Part shown: one piece after another, positions 16,992 to 24,340 of the stretch
Layout of the letters: each line of letters opens with the position of its first letter
Numbering within the stretch: position 1 is the first letter of the stretch
Origin: Pseudogemmobacter hezensis
GTDB taxonomy: Bacteria; Pseudomonadota; Alphaproteobacteria; Rhodobacterales; Rhodobacteraceae
Assembly (NCBI RefSeq): GCF_013155295.1
Contig: NZ_JABJXT010000024.1
Location: 1-53,002, forward strand
DNA length: 53,002 nucleotides
Direction: 5' to 3'
Notes under the pieces: generated by a model
What the model saw: the letters and a program-made list of their open reading frames with translations, nothing else
What the model was told of the DNA's origin: nothing
Database searches by the model: none
Program-made: the position numbers and the translations under genes

Positions 16992-18385
16992 ACCCCGTAG
17001 AGATCGGGTGGCAGAGTGATCCCCCAGCGGCGGAAACGGTCGGAAGAGGCGGAGCGGATCCCCGTTGCGGTGAAATGTCCCTCGACACGGCCGTCAGGCG
17101 TGACACCGGTATGCTCGAAATAGAACAGCTCCTGCATGGTGAGGACATCGCCCTCGCAGCCGGTCACCTCGGTAATTGACGTGACCTTGCGGCTGCCATC
17201 CTGCAAGCGATTGACCTGCACGATCAGATTGACTGCGCTGGCGACCTGGCGGCGCAGGGCGGTCAGCGGGATCTCGATCCCGGCCATGGCGACCATATTT
17301 TCAAGCCGGCTGGTGGCATCGCGGGCCGAATTGGCATGGATCGTCGTCATTGAGCCATCATGCCCGGTATTCATCGCCTGCAGCATGTCGATCACCTCAT
17401 CGCCACGCGTCTCGCCGACGATGATCCGATCAGGCCGCATCCTGAGCGCATTGCGCAGACAATCCCGCTGCGTGACGGCGCCCTTGCCCTCGATATTGGG
17501 GGGGCGGCTTTCCATCCGGCCGACATGTTTTTGCTGCAGCTGCAACTCGGCGGTGTCTTCGACGGTGATGATCCGCTCGCGCTTACCGATATAGGCCGAA
17601 AGCGCATTCATCAGCGTGGTCTTGCCCGAACCGGTGCCGCCCGAGATCACGATGTTCAGCCGACAGGCCACGGCAGCGCGCAGATAAGTCGACATCTTCT
17701 CGCTCATCGCGCCAAGGAAGGTCAGCTGGTCGAGGCTGAGCTTGTCCTTGCGGAATTTGCGGATCGAGACCAGCGTGCCATCCAGCGCAATCGGAGAAAT
17801 CACCGCATTCAGCCGCGACCCATCCTGCAGCCGGGCATCGACATATGGGGTCGACTCGTCCAGCCGCCGCCCGACCATACCAACGATCTTTTGCAGGATC
17901 CGCCGCAGATGGGCCTCATCCTGGAACTGGACATCGGTCAGCTCCAGCAGCCCGCCCTGTTCGATGAAAACCTGTTCCGGCCCATTGATGAGAATATCCG
18001 AGACCGTCTCATCATTGAGCAGGATTTCCAGCGGCCCAAGCCCCATGACCTCGTAATAGAGCTCCTCGACCAGGCTGTCGCGATCCGAGCGGCTGACGGC
18101 AACGCTTTGCGAGGGGATGACCGATTTCAGCACCGAGGCAATTTCAGCCTTGATATCGGCCTCGGAGGCCTGGACCAGCGCGGAAAGGTTCAGAACCTCA
18201 AGCAATTGCTGATGCGCCTGCTGCCGGATCTCGGCCAGTTTGCGGCGCCGCTGGCGTGCGGCCTGATGCTCTTCCGTGGGGAATTCGGCAGGCAGCGCAG
18301 CACCCGTCGGCACATGGCCTGCCGGTCTTTGCTGAGGCGCGTCGCTTTGATCCGCAAGTATGCTGTCGCGAAATTTCTGAAACAT
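16988..18385 (-). CDS. tadA: TadA/CpaF secretion ATPase
   Basis: A 465-residue type II/IV secretion ATPase that drives Flp pilus extension and retraction. Visible parts are an N-terminal helical domain ([14 protein letters not shown]), the family segment [21 protein letters not shown], Walker [11 protein letters not shown] (about residues 254-263), the Asp box and Walker B region ([16 protein letters not shown]) and the His box ([13 protein letters not shown]). All catalytic motifs are intact. The start overlaps the tadZ stop, which keeps the tight operon order tadZ-tadA-tadB-tadC. Confidence 0.95.
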   Translation of the reverse strand: MFQKFRDSILADQSDAPQQRPAGHVPTGAALPAEFPTEEHQAARQRRRKLAEIRQQAHQQLLEVLNLSALVQASEADIKAEIASVLKSVIPSQSVAVSRSDRDSLVEELYYEVMGLGPLEILLNDETVSDILINGPEQVFIEQGGLLELTDVQFQDEAHLRRILQKIVGMVGRRLDESTPYVDARLQDGSRLNAVISPIALDGTLVSIRKFRKDKLSLDQLTFLGAMSEKMSTYLRAAVACRLNIVISGGTGSGKTTLMNALSAYIGKRERIITVEDTAELQLQQKHVGRMESRPPNIEGKGAVTQRDCLRNALRMRPDRIIVGETRGDEVIDMLQAMNTGHDGSMTTIHANSARDATSRLENMVAMAGIEIPLTALRRQVASAVNLIVQVNRLQDGSRKVTSITEVTGCEGDVLTMQELFYFEHTGVTPDGRVEGHFTATGIRSASSDRFRRWGITLPPDLYGV

Positions 18386-19716
18386 CAGCCAGCCTCCGTT
18401 GCGGGCAGCTCGCGTGGACCGGCCCTGGTCAGGATCTCCGCCGCCAGTTCGCTCAGCGCCAGTCGAAACGGATTGCCGGGCGCATGGGTGCCAAGAGGAA
18501 CGCCTGCGTTGCAGGCCATGGAAACAGGCTCCCCGCCCTCCGGCAGGGTTTTGAACACGCCGAACTCATTGTCCTTTTCAAAACGTGTGCGGGCGTCTTC
18601 CCATAGTTTAGACCGCCGCAGGGGCGCACGGTTTAGCAGGCAGTGGAACTTGCTGGCCGGTAAGCCTTCGGAGCGGATAAGCTCCTGCAGCTTGGCCAGA
18701 TTTTGCGCCGAACGCACATCAAGCAAGGCAGGGGTCAGAATAACCGAGGCCAGGTCAAACGCGGCCCCGCTCCAGTCCAGCACCTGATGCGGCAGATCAA
18801 CAACCACCAGGTCCGCCTTGCTGCGGGCAAGCCTGATAATGCGCTGCAGATGCCTGGGGCCAATCCCGTCTACCGGAAGAATTTCACCCGGGTCCGAGAA
18901 GACATGCAGGTTGGGCATCGGGCTGCGCAGACACATATCGAAGGCGTCTGAATCGAGGGTATCGATGCCACGATAGGCGTCGACTATGCGCGCATTGGTC
19001 GCAAGACCCAGATAGGTTGCGACATTGCCATATTGCAAATTCAGATCAATCAGGCAGACCGAGTGGTCCTGACGGGCCTGTGCCAGCTCCACTGCCAGAT
19101 TGACCGCGATTGTCGTCGTGCCGGCCCCGCCACAGACCGGAAGCACCATGATGGCTTTCAGGTCCCCCGGCAGCTCACGCGTCACGGTCGGACCAACAGT
19201 GTCTGAGGAAGCCGCAGGGCGCAAGTCGCGCGTCCCTTTGCGCGCCAGTATGCGCTGCCAGAGCCCCGATGCAGAACCAGATCGCCGGGGGCCATCCCCT
19301 GTCGGTTCCGTGCCCGGGTCAGACTGGGCCTCCTGCAGGTCCTCGGGGGCTGTGTCGGTAAATGGCGGCCCGTAAAGGATCTTCAGTCCCTGATGGGCCC
19401 CCACGGGAACCTTCAGCCGGGATCTGTGCGGCAGCAGGACCAGCACTTCGCCGCTATGGCGGCCCGCCTCTTCGACAAGCGCCTGCAAGAGCCGTGGCAG
19501 GGCTGTTTTGCCAGCATTCGGAACCAGAACAACAGAATCGAAGCGTTCATCCCGAAGCTGCTGCAGATGGTCCAGCGCCTCGGACATCGACAGGTCCGTG
19601 CGCACCACTCCTGCCGGAAGGCGGGCAAACCATGCCGCAAAGAGCATCACGGCATCGATGCCATCGCAGATGGAGCAGATACGCATTTCCTGTGGGACCG
19701 GAGACTTACTCAGCAT
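18385..19716 (-). CDS. tadZ: TadZ/CpaE pilus localisation ATPase-like protein
   Basis: A 443-residue protein with an N-terminal degenerate receiver-like domain (about residues 1-115) and a C-terminal MinD/ParA-type domain. The P-loop reads VCGGAGTTTIAVNLA: the signature Lys of KGGxGKT and the catalytic Lys are both absent, as is usual for TadZ proteins that bind but poorly hydrolyse ATP. SVCLIDLNLQYGN and LVVVDLPHQ are the Walker A' and B strands. TadZ marks the cell pole or assembly site for the pilus machine. Start and stop overlap cpaB and tadA. Confidence 0.9.
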   Translation of the reverse strand: MLSKSPVPQEMRICSICDGIDAVMLFAAWFARLPAGVVRTDLSMSEALDHLQQLRDERFDSVVLVPNAGKTALPRLLQALVEEAGRHSGEVLVLLPHRSRLKVPVGAHQGLKILYGPPFTDTAPEDLQEAQSDPGTEPTGDGPRRSGSASGLWQRILARKGTRDLRPAASSDTVGPTVTRELPGDLKAIMVLPVCGGAGTTTIAVNLAVELAQARQDHSVCLIDLNLQYGNVATYLGLATNARIVDAYRGIDTLDSDAFDMCLRSPMPNLHVFSDPGEILPVDGIGPRHLQRIIRLARSKADLVVVDLPHQVLDWSGAAFDLASVILTPALLDVRSAQNLAKLQELIRSEGLPASKFHCLLNRAPLRRSKLWEDARTRFEKDNEFGVFKTLPEGGEPVSMACNAGVPLGTHAPGNPFRLALSELAAEILTRAGPRELPATEAG

Positions 19717-20600
19717 GGAACCTCAGATACTGATCTGGATCCGCCGCGGATGACTGCTGTCGGGCAGCGTTCGCGACTTGTGCTCTGGCCGGTAATTTTG
19801 CCGATGATGGAGGTGCCAGAGACATCCTGGATGTCGGAACCCCGCATCGTCAGCGGCAGCTTTTCAAGATCAGTCGGGCCAATCACCACAATATCACTGT
19901 TAAGGCTGCGGCTGCCATCCGAGAGGATGATATTCATAAAACCGGCCTGGTGATTTGCTACAGCACCGCGAATGGCATCCGTGAAATCACCTTCCAGCAA
20001 GAGCTTGTCAGCAAGCGCCGAAACTGCCCCGGAAGACTGCTGGTCAACCATCGGTGTTCTGACACGCAAGCCGGTTGCCAGAAGCCTGGTCTCGGACTTC
20101 CCGGCCCCGATATTCTGGGTCCAGACAATATCGACCCGGGTACCCTCTGCAAGCTGACCACTGAAATCCGCAAGATTACGGGGTGAAATCGCAAAAATCC
20201 GGCTGTTCCCGACCGGCATCAGCACACCTCGCGGGGATGTGCCGGACAGCGCGATGTCTGTGTCGAAAAGCGCGTTTCCGGCCTTCAGAGTGGTCAACGC
20301 CACGAGGGTTTCCTCTGCTTCGACGCCCGGCAATGCGCGCAGCACATTTGCAGGCAGATAGCTCGCCGGAATTTTCGCCGTGACAAAGCTCTCCCCGCTC
20401 ACCACAGCGCCAGGAGCGATGTCGCGCGCCACCAGCGGAACCTCGACGGTTTCACCAAAGGCGCGCAAACTGCTGCGGGCAGAGGCAAGCTCGAGCTCTA
20501 GCGCCCTCGTATAGTGAAAGGTACCGAACGCCCCGCCGAGTGCCAGGACAATTCCTCCAGCGATCAGTGCGGCGAGTTTGACATGCATGGTCCAATACAA
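19710..20600 (-). CDS. cpaB: CpaB/RcpC pilus assembly protein
   Basis: A 296-residue protein with an N-terminal TM anchor (LAALIAGGIVLALGGAFGTF) followed by the SAF domain (VEVPLVARDIAPGAVVSGES, FVTAKIPASYLP) and the RcpC/CpaB family region (RIFAISPRNLADFSGQLAEG, RVDIVWTQN). It is periplasmic and helps position or gate the secretin channel. The start may be Met1 (20600) or Met5 (20588). It overlaps the end of the pilin gene and its own end overlaps tadZ. Confidence 0.9.
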   Translation of the reverse strand: MYWTMHVKLAALIAGGIVLALGGAFGTFHYTRALELELASARSSLRAFGETVEVPLVARDIAPGAVVSGESFVTAKIPASYLPANVLRALPGVEAEETLVALTTLKAGNALFDTDIALSGTSPRGVLMPVGNSRIFAISPRNLADFSGQLAEGTRVDIVWTQNIGAGKSETRLLATGLRVRTPMVDQQSSGAVSALADKLLLEGDFTDAIRGAVANHQAGFMNIILSDGSRSLNSDIVVIGPTDLEKLPLTMRGSDIQDVSGTSIIGKITGQSTSRERCPTAVIRGGSRSVSEVPC

Positions 20601-20857
20601 CCCTGAGTATAGCTGATTTCTCTATCTGCGGTTTCGTTCCCGACTTCGTCAACTGCCTCAGCAAAGATCTGGGTCAGCTTTTCCGACGCAAGGCCCACAA
20701 CCCCGCTGTTCAGAACCCCTCCTGCAGTAGCAGCCACGGCAAATGCCGCAGCACTCATCACCAACCAGTCCACGCCGACGGCGCCGCCCTGGCCGACCAC
20801 AAATCTTACTGCCCTGCTCACTTGGCCACCCCGAATTCCCCGCGAGAGTAAGAACAT
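20564..20857 (-). CDS. flp: Flp-type pilin subunit
   Basis: A 97-residue prepilin. A positively charged leader (SRGIRGGQVSRAVRFVVGQG) precedes the processing site G/AVGVDW and the hydrophobic pilin helix (WLVMSAAAFAVAATAGGVL). Rhodobacteraceae Flp pilins commonly read GAVTVDWVVLTAA, with Asp at position +5 instead of Glu. The mature protein would be about 70 residues. Cleavage needs a TadV/CpaA prepilin peptidase, and no such gene was found in the window. No strong ribosome binding site precedes the start. The gene overlaps cpaB by 37 bases. An ATACATACT motif lies 36 bases upstream. Confidence 0.75.
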   Translation of the reverse strand: MFLLSRGIRGGQVSRAVRFVVGQGGAVGVDWLVMSAAAFAVAATAGGVLNSGVVGLASEKLTQIFAEAVDEVGNETADREISYTQGCIGPCMSNSPH

Positions 20858-20892
20858 CCATTCGAACTAATTTTCTCTCAAACGGATCCCAT

Positions 20893-20901
20893 ATACATAC
20901 T
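20893..20901 (+). promoter_or_regulatory. ATACATACT motif, copy 3 (upstream of flp pilin operon)
   Basis: Exact 9-mer 36-44 bases upstream of the pilin start and just before the tadD stop at 20927. It sits in the 69-base gap between tadD and flp, where the promoter of the flp-cpaB-tadZABC operon is expected. Confidence 0.6.
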
Positions 20902-20926
20902 AAACAGTGGACCGGCAAACCGTATC

Positions 20927-21721
20927 CTATTGAAAGATCATGTATCCGATCGGTTTTCCTGCGAGATAGTCCTGCCTCGCTGCCGCGTAGTGGCGCAGGC
21001 TCGCCTCGATATCCGCGTCAGACATCAGGCCCGACAACATTGCCCTCGCATCCCTGGACCGACCGTCAAGCGCGTAGGCAATCGCCAGATTTGCACGGAC
21101 GGAATCCCCACGCCCCGGGTCGCGCAGCAACTCCTCCATCAGCCTTGTCCCGGAGCCGATGCTGCCACCCAGAACCTGCGAAAGCGCGTAATTGCTGAGC
21201 AGGGGGAAGTTGGTCGGCCAGGTCTGAAGAGCGCGCGTATAGACGTCCTGCGCTTCTGCATGGCGTGAGAGATAGTCGAGCGAAACCGCCTTGCCGGTGA
21301 GGGCCGCGAGATTGGTGCGGTCCAGCCGCAGCGCCTCGTCGAAATGTTCGATAGCGGTTTTGGGATGCATCTCCTGGAGCGCAAGATTGCCGAGCTGATT
21401 GTGAACCTCAGGATTGCGCCGGTTAAGCTCTCGCGCCCGGAAGAGCGCATTCTGCGCCCGGTTGTACTGGGCCAAAGCGGTGTAGGATTTCCCAAGCCCG
21501 ACCAGAGCGGTCACAGATTGCGGGTCCCTTGCTGCGGCGAGCTCGAACAGGCGGGCTGATTCCTCGTAATCGCTAACGGACCAGGCCGCTTCAGCCACCT
21601 GTTCGGTTTCTCCTTTTGGTTGCGTGTTGACAGCTGCTGGCAGACTGCACCCCGAGACCATAAGCAAGGCGCCCAGAAGGGCCGAAATCGCAGCCAAGCG
21701 AGAAACCATCTCCGCCCTCAT
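20927..21721 (-). CDS. tadD: TadD tetratricopeptide lipoprotein
   Basis: I start it at the Met at 21721 (MRAEMVSRLAAISALLGALL), about 264 residues in all. This gives a clean lipoprotein signal with lipobox MVSGC. An upstream Met at 21796 only adds a charged extension. The mature part carries about five TPR-like repeats (for example DPQSVTALVGLGKSYTALAQ, NPEVHNQLGNLALQEMHPKT and NLAALTGKAVSLDYLSRHAE). TadD lipoproteins act in the periplasm or outer membrane to help secretin assembly, like the pilotin PilF. It is the first gene of the minus arm, with its own promoter region holding motif copy 4. Confidence 0.88.
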   Translation of the reverse strand: MRAEMVSRLAAISALLGALLMVSGCSLPAAVNTQPKGETEQVAEAAWSVSDYEESARLFELAAARDPQSVTALVGLGKSYTALAQYNRAQNALFRARELNRRNPEVHNQLGNLALQEMHPKTAIEHFDEALRLDRTNLAALTGKAVSLDYLSRHAEAQDVYTRALQTWPTNFPLLSNYALSQVLGGSIGSGTRLMEELLRDPGRGDSVRANLAIAYALDGRSRDARAMLSGLMSDADIEASLRHYAAARQDYLAGKPIGYMIFQ

Positions 21722-21809
21722 AACTTTGTCATTCCACCATAGGTTTAGTAGCCGGATCGCAACACGTCCATCTCTTCGTATCGATGAATTTTGCATTCCT
21801 CGATACGAA

Positions 21810-21818
21810 ATACATACT
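21810..21818 (+). promoter_or_regulatory. ATACATACT motif, copy 4 (divergent tadD / BapA-T1SS promoter)
   Basis: Exact 9-mer 89-97 bases upstream of tadD. A degenerate reverse copy (CGTATGTG) lies at 21841-21848. Between them is a TCTAGATACTTTATATACCC stretch that may contain promoter elements. Placed between the divergent arms, it could act on both. Confidence 0.6.
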
Positions 21819-21859
21819 CTAGATACTTTATATACCCTTACGTATGTGTTAAACGGGTG

Positions 21860-22036
21860 AAAGTGAAGCTGAATCGGGCAGAATCAGCTGTGTGTCGCGG
21901 CGTCGGCCTCTGAAATGTATCAGACACAGATGACCGAACCGTCGGTGTTGGTAATCAGTGCATCTACCGAAAGCAGAACCGCCTTACTGCTTTCGACTTC
22001 AGGCTGCCGCCCTGTGCGGCAGCCCTTTTACATTTT
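21860..22036 (+). ncRNA. Structured leader or small RNA with tandem stem-loops
   Basis: The 416 bases between tadD and the BapA-prefix gene hold two consecutive perfect stem-loops: CGAAAGCAG/CTGCTTTCG (21968-21995) and GGCTGCCGC/GCGGCAGCC (22002-22024). The second is followed by CTTTTACATTTT. Only seven bases separate them. Transcripts starting near 21850 would end here, giving a small RNA of about 170 bases or an attenuated leader for the downstream secretion operon. A short frame starting ATG at 21915 runs through both hairpins; a regulatory leader peptide is possible but unproven. Confidence 0.4.
22002..22036 (+). terminator. Rho-independent terminator inside the leader of the BapA-T1SS operon
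   Basis: A nine-base-pair perfect GC-rich stem with a 5-base loop (CCTGT) is followed by CTTTTACATTTT. It lies about 100 bases upstream of the BapA-prefix start, with no complete gene before it on the plus strand. It must therefore end either a small RNA or a regulated leader. Confidence 0.7.
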
Positions 22037-22137
22037 GAACCGGGGTGGAAAGCCTGCCTGTCCGGCTATCTATATGGCATTGCGGGAATCGACCGACTGA
22101 CCTATGCCAATGACAAAATACCCGGAGGGCCATACCT

Positions 22138-23031
22138 ATGGTTGAGATCTTTTCGATGGCAAGCGGCCAGTCCGGTGCTGCCACACGCAGTGTTTCTAAC
22201 GATATTCGGCTCACCACGCCTTCTGACGTCTATTTCGGAAGCGGTGCGGCGGGAGTCGCCTTTTACGAGAAGTCGGGCGCGGATCTGAAAGTCACTCTCC
22301 TTGACGGCCAGGAGGTCGTGATCAGGGATTTCTTCGTCATCGGTGCCGCCGGGGAATACAGCCGTCTGCGTGATGGGGGATCTGCCGGCGCGATCGAAGT
22401 CACCGGGCTGATTGCGCCGGAACCCTTTGTCCCGCCGGAAGCCACACCACAGACCGCCGTTGCGGAGGTTGAGCAGAAGGCTCAGACTACGACACCTTCG
22501 GTCGCCCTTCGAGACGGTGAAACGGTCATCGATGTGAACGTTGATTCCGGCGAAGCAGCGGGCTCTGCTGCAGATGCCGGTTCGTCGGGTGGGGCCTCAC
22601 CCGAGGGCGCGGGTGGACCCGGATTCTTCGCCGGGATAGCGTTGGATCGCGCCGTTTTCGGAGCTGCGATGATCCCGGCAGTCGCGGTGATGCTGCGCGC
22701 CAATAACGACAACAATGCTTTGGACACGCCTCAAGTTACGTCCGACCCGTCACCAGAGCCTTCCTCTGAAGCTGACGAAACGGTTGCCGTGGATCAGCGG
22801 ACAACGGGTGAAGACATGACGACTGTTGATCCAGATATTGCGGACCTCCTCACCGCTATCCTCGATGAGCAGGCCACAGAGAGCGATCTCTTCGCAAGCG
22901 AAAGCTCTGACGCGCCGGTGGCCCTTCTCACCGACACGGCGGATGGCGGCAGTCTTCATGACAGCAGCGCCGGTTCAGATCTCTTTTCGGCACTGCTGGG
23001 TGATCTGACCTACACCCCGCCGGAAGGCTGA
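22138..23031 (+). CDS. BapA-prefix-domain protein, short form
   Basis: A 297-residue acidic protein. Residues about 25-80 match the prefix-like domain of BapA/LapF type biofilm adhesins: DLKVTLLDGQEVVIRDFFVI, then GEYSRL. The same signature occurs in the 820-residue protein at 34895. Residues 85-160 are Pro/Ala/Glu-rich. A hydrophobic segment (FFAGIALDRAVFGAAMIPAV, about 163-182) follows, and the C-terminal 110 residues are Asp/Ser/Glu-rich. There are no adhesin repeats or RTX nonapeptides. GGAGGG precedes the start. It heads the operon encoding the TolC-ABC-HlyD exporter, so it is either a substrate or an accessory factor of that exporter. Confidence 0.75.
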   Translation: MVEIFSMASGQSGAATRSVSNDIRLTTPSDVYFGSGAAGVAFYEKSGADLKVTLLDGQEVVIRDFFVIGAAGEYSRLRDGGSAGAIEVTGLIAPEPFVPPEATPQTAVAEVEQKAQTTTPSVALRDGETVIDVNVDSGEAAGSAADAGSSGGASPEGAGGPGFFAGIALDRAVFGAAMIPAVAVMLRANNDNNALDTPQVTSDPSPEPSSEADETVAVDQRTTGEDMTTVDPDIADLLTAILDEQATESDLFASESSDAPVALLTDTADGGSLHDSSAGSDLFSALLGDLTYTPPEG

Positions 23032-23046
23032 TCGGCACCTTTGCTC

Positions 23047-24303
23047 ATGGCCCTTGCTCTGCCCTCCTTTCGACATGCCCGCCTCGGAGTCCTTGCCTTT
23101 TTTGTGGGGGCGTTTCCGCTGGCACCAGCTCTGGCCCAGTCGCTGAAAGAAGCGGTCAGGATCGGGACGGAACGCGACCCGACGGTCGAAGCGCTGCAAC
23201 ACGCCGTTGCGCGCGAGACGACCAATATAGAGATCGCGAAAGACGGCAAGCGGCCGCAGCTCAGCGTTTCCGGAGCGACCAGCACAACCGATGACGACCC
23301 GGCGCTGACGGTCACCGTCTCGCAGGTTCTGATCGACTGGGGGCTCGTCAAAAGCAAGATCGCAGCCGCCTCATTGAGCCGTATCAAAGTGGTCGCGCAG
23401 CTGAAAATGGCAGTCGAAGATCTTAGCCTCGAGATTTCCGAGCTCTATCTGGAGCTGGAGACCCTCGATCTCAAGATCTCGAAAACGCAGGATTATATCG
23501 ATTTTGCGAACCGGATTGAGGGCTTCTCGCGGAGCCGCGTTTCCGCGGGTCTGTCTGACAGTGCGGAGATCGCCCGCGCCTTGCTGGAAATCGCCCGCGC
23601 GGAAGAGCGGATGACGCAGCTGCAGGCGGATCGGATGATCACCCTGTCTCAGCTGGAGTTCCTGCTCGGCAAGCCGGTGGTCAATCCCGGTACCCCCCCT
23701 GACCTTGCCTTCACAGAACAGTTCTCCTCCAGCGCCAAAATCATTTCCGCTGTCGTCATCGCCCCGGCTTATGTCGAAGCAAAGGCCGACCTTGATATTG
23801 CCCTCCAGGGGATCAAGGCGGCCAAGGCCTCGAACAAGCCGAAAATCACCCTGCAGGCACAGGGGCGCCAGGACCTGACCGGCGGGCGTGGACGCAGTGG
23901 CGCGGTGGGAATCACCGCTGGCGTTGACCTGAATTCCAGCAGTTTCAGCGGGCGGGCCGTTGTTGCAGCCGAACAGGACAAGGCCGCTGCGGAATCCCGG
24001 CTGAAGGCGGCAGAGCGCGACCTGCAGAACACCGTTCGCGTCTATGTCGAACAGATCCGCGTTCTGAAAGGCAATGAGGCTTCGCAACAGCGCCAGCTTG
24101 ACCGGGCGGCAGAGGTTCTTGAGGCCTATGAGCAGCAGTTCATCGCCGGCAAACGAGAGCTGATCGACCTTCTGACGACAGGCCGCGATCACTACGAAGC
24201 CGAAATGGACAAAATTGAGACATACAAAGAACGCAAACATACGGAATATGCTGCCGCACACTCCGTTGGTATGTTAGGATCTCTTTTGTTTGGTACGCGT
24301 TGA
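23047..24303 (+). CDS. TolC-family outer-membrane protein (T1SS)
   Basis: A protein of about 418 residues with a signal peptide (LGVLAFFVGAFPLAPALAQ) and the repeated long coiled-coil helices of the outer membrane efflux protein family (LKEAVRIGTERDPTVEALQH, NIEIAKDGKRPQLSVSG, VYVEQIRVLKGNEASQQRQL). TolC proteins form the trimeric outer-membrane channel-tunnel of type I secretion. The ATG at 23047 is preferred; a TTG two codons earlier is an alternative. The gene begins 15 bases after the BapA-prefix gene and 37 bases before the ABC gene, consistent with one operon. It resembles LapE of LapA-type adhesin exporters. Confidence 0.88.
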   Translation: MALALPSFRHARLGVLAFFVGAFPLAPALAQSLKEAVRIGTERDPTVEALQHAVARETTNIEIAKDGKRPQLSVSGATSTTDDDPALTVTVSQVLIDWGLVKSKIAAASLSRIKVVAQLKMAVEDLSLEISELYLELETLDLKISKTQDYIDFANRIEGFSRSRVSAGLSDSAEIARALLEIARAEERMTQLQADRMITLSQLEFLLGKPVVNPGTPPDLAFTEQFSSSAKIISAVVIAPAYVEAKADLDIALQGIKAAKASNKPKITLQAQGRQDLTGGRGRSGAVGITAGVDLNSSSFSGRAVVAAEQDKAAAESRLKAAERDLQNTVRVYVEQIRVLKGNEASQQRQLDRAAEVLEAYEQQFIAGKRELIDLLTTGRDHYEAEMDKIETYKERKHTEYAAAHSVGMLGSLLFGTR

Positions 24304-24340
24304 CCGACGGCAAGGACCTCCAGCACTAAGGCGGGAAATC

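Noticed and set aside
21915-22100. Small protein gene MYQTQMTEPSVLVISAST in the leader of the BapA-T1SS operon
   Set aside because: The frame runs straight through two stem-loops, including a terminator, and has no convincing ribosome binding site. It was kept only as a possible leader peptide in the ncRNA entry.
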